From NCBI GenBank assembly GCA_963765935.1, contig CAVXXX010000001.1:1178001-1242000 (forward strand): a DNA stretch of 64,000 nucleotides, in the 5' to 3' direction. This stretch comes from JAMXLG01 sp963765935 (GTDB lineage: Bacteria; Vulcanimicrobiota; Vulcanimicrobiia; Vulcanimicrobiales; Vulcanimicrobiaceae). Shown here one piece after another: positions 62,141 through 64,000 of this stretch. Numbering within the stretch: position 1 is the first letter of the stretch; each line of letters begins with the position of its first letter. The position numbers were made by a program, and so were the translations under genes. Under the pieces are notes generated by a model, which did not search any database, was not told the origin of the DNA, and saw only the letters and a program-made list of their open reading frames with translations.

Positions 62141-63047
62141 TCGTACGTCTGTTGCATGCCGTCGAGCAGCTTCGTCGACGGCGTCCATCCGAGTTCTGAT
62201 CCGGCGAGTGCCGGATCGAACTGCGCGTCTCTAGCGTCACCCGCGCGTTTTTCCGCGTGCGTAACCGGCGCTTCGAACTCGCTGATCTGCACGAGCGTGC
62301 GATAGATCTGATTCACGCTCGTCTTTACATTCGTTCCGATCACGTAGCAGCCGCCGCTGCCTTTCTCGAGCGCGCGGACGTTCGCGTTCGCAACATCTTT
62401 CACGAACACATAGTCGCGTGTTTGTTCGCCGTCCCAATCGATGCGAATGCTTTCCTGTTTGAGAAACTTCCCGATGAAGATGGAGATGACGCCGGCCTCG
62501 CCGTTTGGATCCTGGCGAGGACCATAGACATTGCCGTAGCGCAACGCGGTAAAGTCGAGGCCCTTTTCGTTTTTATAGAAACGCAGGTAGTGCTCGGCGA
62601 CCATCTTCGTGATGCCGTAAGGCGAGGTCGGATTTTGAGGCCGTCGCTTCCGTGATTGGAAATCGCTCCGGCGTCCCATACGTCGCGCCGCTCGATGCAA
62701 AGATCGACCTTCTTCACACCGACTTTCACGGCGGCGTCGAGTACGTTGATGAGCCCCATCACGTTGACATCGGCATCGTATTTCGGATCGCGGGATGAGA
62801 TTGCGACGGAATGCTGTGCGGCGTGATGGCTCACGATATCGGGCTTGAATTCTTGGAAAATTCGCGCGACGTTTTCGTCGCGAATGTCCATATGAACGAA
62901 GCTTGCACGATCCGGAATGTTCGCGCGACGACCGCCGCCGTGTTCCCATAGCGAATCGAGCACGAGCACGTCGTGGCCTTCAGCGAGATACGCGTCAACG
63001 ATGTGTGATCCGATGAAGCCGGCGCCGCCGGTGACAATAATCCGCAC
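62113..63047 (-). CDS. NAD-dependent epimerase/dehydratase (UDP-glucose 4-epimerase-like), two frameshifts
   Basis: GTG start at 63047 with GGGAG seven bases upstream. Residues 1-110 ('IIVTGGAGFIGSHIVDAYL', Rossmann GxxGxxG) are in frame 1; a short middle part reading 'FASSGATYGTPERFPITEAT' (62640-62700) is in a second frame and the rest ('PQNPTSPYGITKMVAEHYLR', with the catalytic YxxxK) in a third. Two one-base insertions, near 62702-62706 and 62639-62643, restore 310 residues, the normal size. The S-x24-Y-x3-K triad is intact in the repaired protein. It makes or interconverts sugar nucleotides. Confidence 0.85.
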
Positions 63048-63083
63048 TATACGCTCCCTTGCGCAACGAACCTCGAGTCGCAG

Positions 63084-64000
63084 ATGCGGCATGTGCCGCG
63101 CTACGCTCTGCTGTGGATCGCGGGTGCGACGGTGCTTGGCGTGCTCATCGCCACGCCGCTGTCGCCCGCCGACCGAAACCTCGTTGCGGTCGCCATTACA
63201 CTTGGCGCCGCAGCATTGTTCCGGTTCCCGCGCGAGACCCGGCAGCTTCGTGCGCTCGCTGCTGCCGCCCTCGTCCTTGCCGCCTGCTACGCTCACGTGC
63301 GCGAAGCAACCGTCCCCTCTATTATTCCCACGCGTACGGCTCAATACACTGCGACGGTTGTCGATGAGCGCGCACCGGATGCAGAGCTTCACACATACGT
63401 GCTGGCGCTTGATAATGGTTTCCGTGTTCTTGCGTCGCTCACGCGCGGCGTACCGCTCGGGGCGCGGCTCGTCGTGCGCGGTCGCCTCGAACCGCTTGAC
63501 GAGGCGCGCAATCCCGGCGAACCGAGCGAACGCGCAATCGAAGCGGAGCACGGCATCACGGGGCGACTTGCGAGCGCCGCCGTGTTGGAGATCGTGGACT
63601 CTAACGCAGACACGATCGCTGCGCGCGTTGCGCAGCTTCACGCGCGCGCGTTGACGCTGCTGCGCGAACATCTTCCGGAACCCGGTGCATCGATCGTCGC
63701 GGGAGAGCTGTGGGGCGATCGCAGCGCACTTCCGCCCGAACTGCGCACGGAGTTCCAAGAAACTGGCACGGTCCACGTTCTCGTTACCGCGGGCTTGCAT
63801 GTCGGGTTGATTGCATGGCTCATCGCCACAATCTGCGGACGGCTTACCGTGCCGCGCACCTACGCATGCGTTGCCGCAATCGTTGCAGTGTGGATATTCG
63901 CGATTTTCAGCGGCAGCAATCTTCCGGCGATTCGTGCCGCGACGATGGCGACGGCAATGCTTTCGGCACGCGCCCTCGGTCGCGCAACACTTTCGTGGAA
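63084..64000 (+). CDS. comEC: Competence protein ComEC (5' part)
   Basis: The gene runs off the right window edge; about 305 residues are seen. The start ATG at 63084 gives two TM helices ('WIAGATVLGVLIATP', 'LVAVAITLGAAALFRF'), a DUF4131-type soluble part ('YTATVVDERAPDAELHTYVLALDNGFRVL', 'LGARLVVRGRLEPL'), and the first helices of the Competence channel domain with the signature 'HVLVTAGLHVGLIAW' (family 'H..a.SG.H...') and 'LPAIRAATMATAML'. ComEC forms the DNA channel. comEA is 5.4 kb away on the other strand. Confidence 0.92.
   Translation, partial: MRHVPRYALLWIAGATVLGVLIATPLSPADRNLVAVAITLGAAALFRFPRETRQLRALAAAALVLAACYAHVREATVPSIIPTRTAQYTATVVDERAPDAELHTYVLALDNGFRVLASLTRGVPLGARLVVRGRLEPLDEARNPGEPSERAIEAEHGITGRLASAAVLEIVDSNADTIAARVAQLHARALTLLREHLPEPGASIVAGELWGDRSALPPELRTEFQETGTVHVLVTAGLHVGLIAWLIATICGRLTVPRTYACVAAIVAVWIFAIFSGSNLPAIRAATMATAMLSARALGRATLSW

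Noticed and set aside
1..64000. A new defence or mobile system elsewhere in the window
   Set aside because: I looked for paired unknown genes next to nucleases, reverse transcriptases, TIR or HEPN motifs and repeats on both strands and found none; apart from the selC element the region is ordinary chromosome.

Overview
The window is a gene-dense, GC-rich bacterial chromosome segment with genes on both strands, very short intergenic gaps and many 1-4 base start/stop overlaps. It carries core genes (gyrA, clpB, leuS, typA, the tsaE-tsaB-rimI-yqeK-rsfS cluster), a selenocysteine decoding set (tRNA-Sec, selA, selB) and many secreted peptidases and beta-propeller proteins. There is no rRNA or phylogenetic marker to place it firmly. 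The overall protein flavour suggests an uncultivated soil-type lineage such as Candidatus Eremiobacterota (WPS-2), but that is an impression from memory, not a result. There are no CRISPR arrays and no phage structural genes.

Layout. 1-11.5 kb: an aspartyl-protease/PDZ protein, a small membrane protein with a TetR repressor and a strong palindromic operator, then a minus-strand catabolic block (GH20 hexosaminidase, transporter fused to PDZ, M20 dipeptidase, beta-lactamase-fold enzyme, hydantoinase-like protein), and a FecR-domain protein. 11.5-17.3 kb: a nucleotidyl-cyclase-like protein with mutated catalytic residues, a sirtuin, an ECF sigma/anti-sigma/GNAT operon, and membrane proteins. 17.3-20.4 kb: tRNA-Sec, followed by a roughly 3.06 kb insertion bounded by a 46-bp repeat of the 5' half of that tRNA, carrying an orphan IS3-type transposase and a beta-propeller lipoprotein. 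20.4-33 kb: DUF4126 protein, histidine kinase, typA, YihY-type protein, AraC regulator, membrane proteins, clpB, RMD1/DUF155 protein and a PEBP lipoprotein. 33-40.3 kb: a minus-strand run gyrA-trxA-selA-selB-adenosine deaminase. 40.3-46.7 kb: tsaE-tsaB-rimI-yqeK-rsfS, a TPM-domain protein and a prolyl oligopeptidase. 46.7-54.5 kb: Lrp regulator, EamA transporter, a large VPS10/BNR-like protein, and two tandem S10 carboxypeptidase-like proteins. 54.5-64 kb: a comEA-acyl-CoA synthetase-PadR run, leuS, an FAD monooxygenase, a sugar-nucleotide epimerase, and the start of comEC.

The most interesting structure is at selC. An element has entered the tRNA-Sec gene and replaced its 5' half, leaving the original 5' half stranded 3,056 bp away. 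The acceptor-stem pairing shows which half is original: the stranded half pairs perfectly with the retained 3' half, while the element-supplied half creates a U:G wobble. Paired GGTCACAC-like motifs near both ends could be recombinase arm sites.

A caveat for every annotation: eight genes contain one or two single-base frameshifts (nine indels in total). Several lie in homopolymers and one is in a conserved housekeeping gene (yqeK). This pattern fits uncorrected indel errors in a draft assembly better than widespread gene decay. I annotate those genes as full-length with the suspected indel position given.
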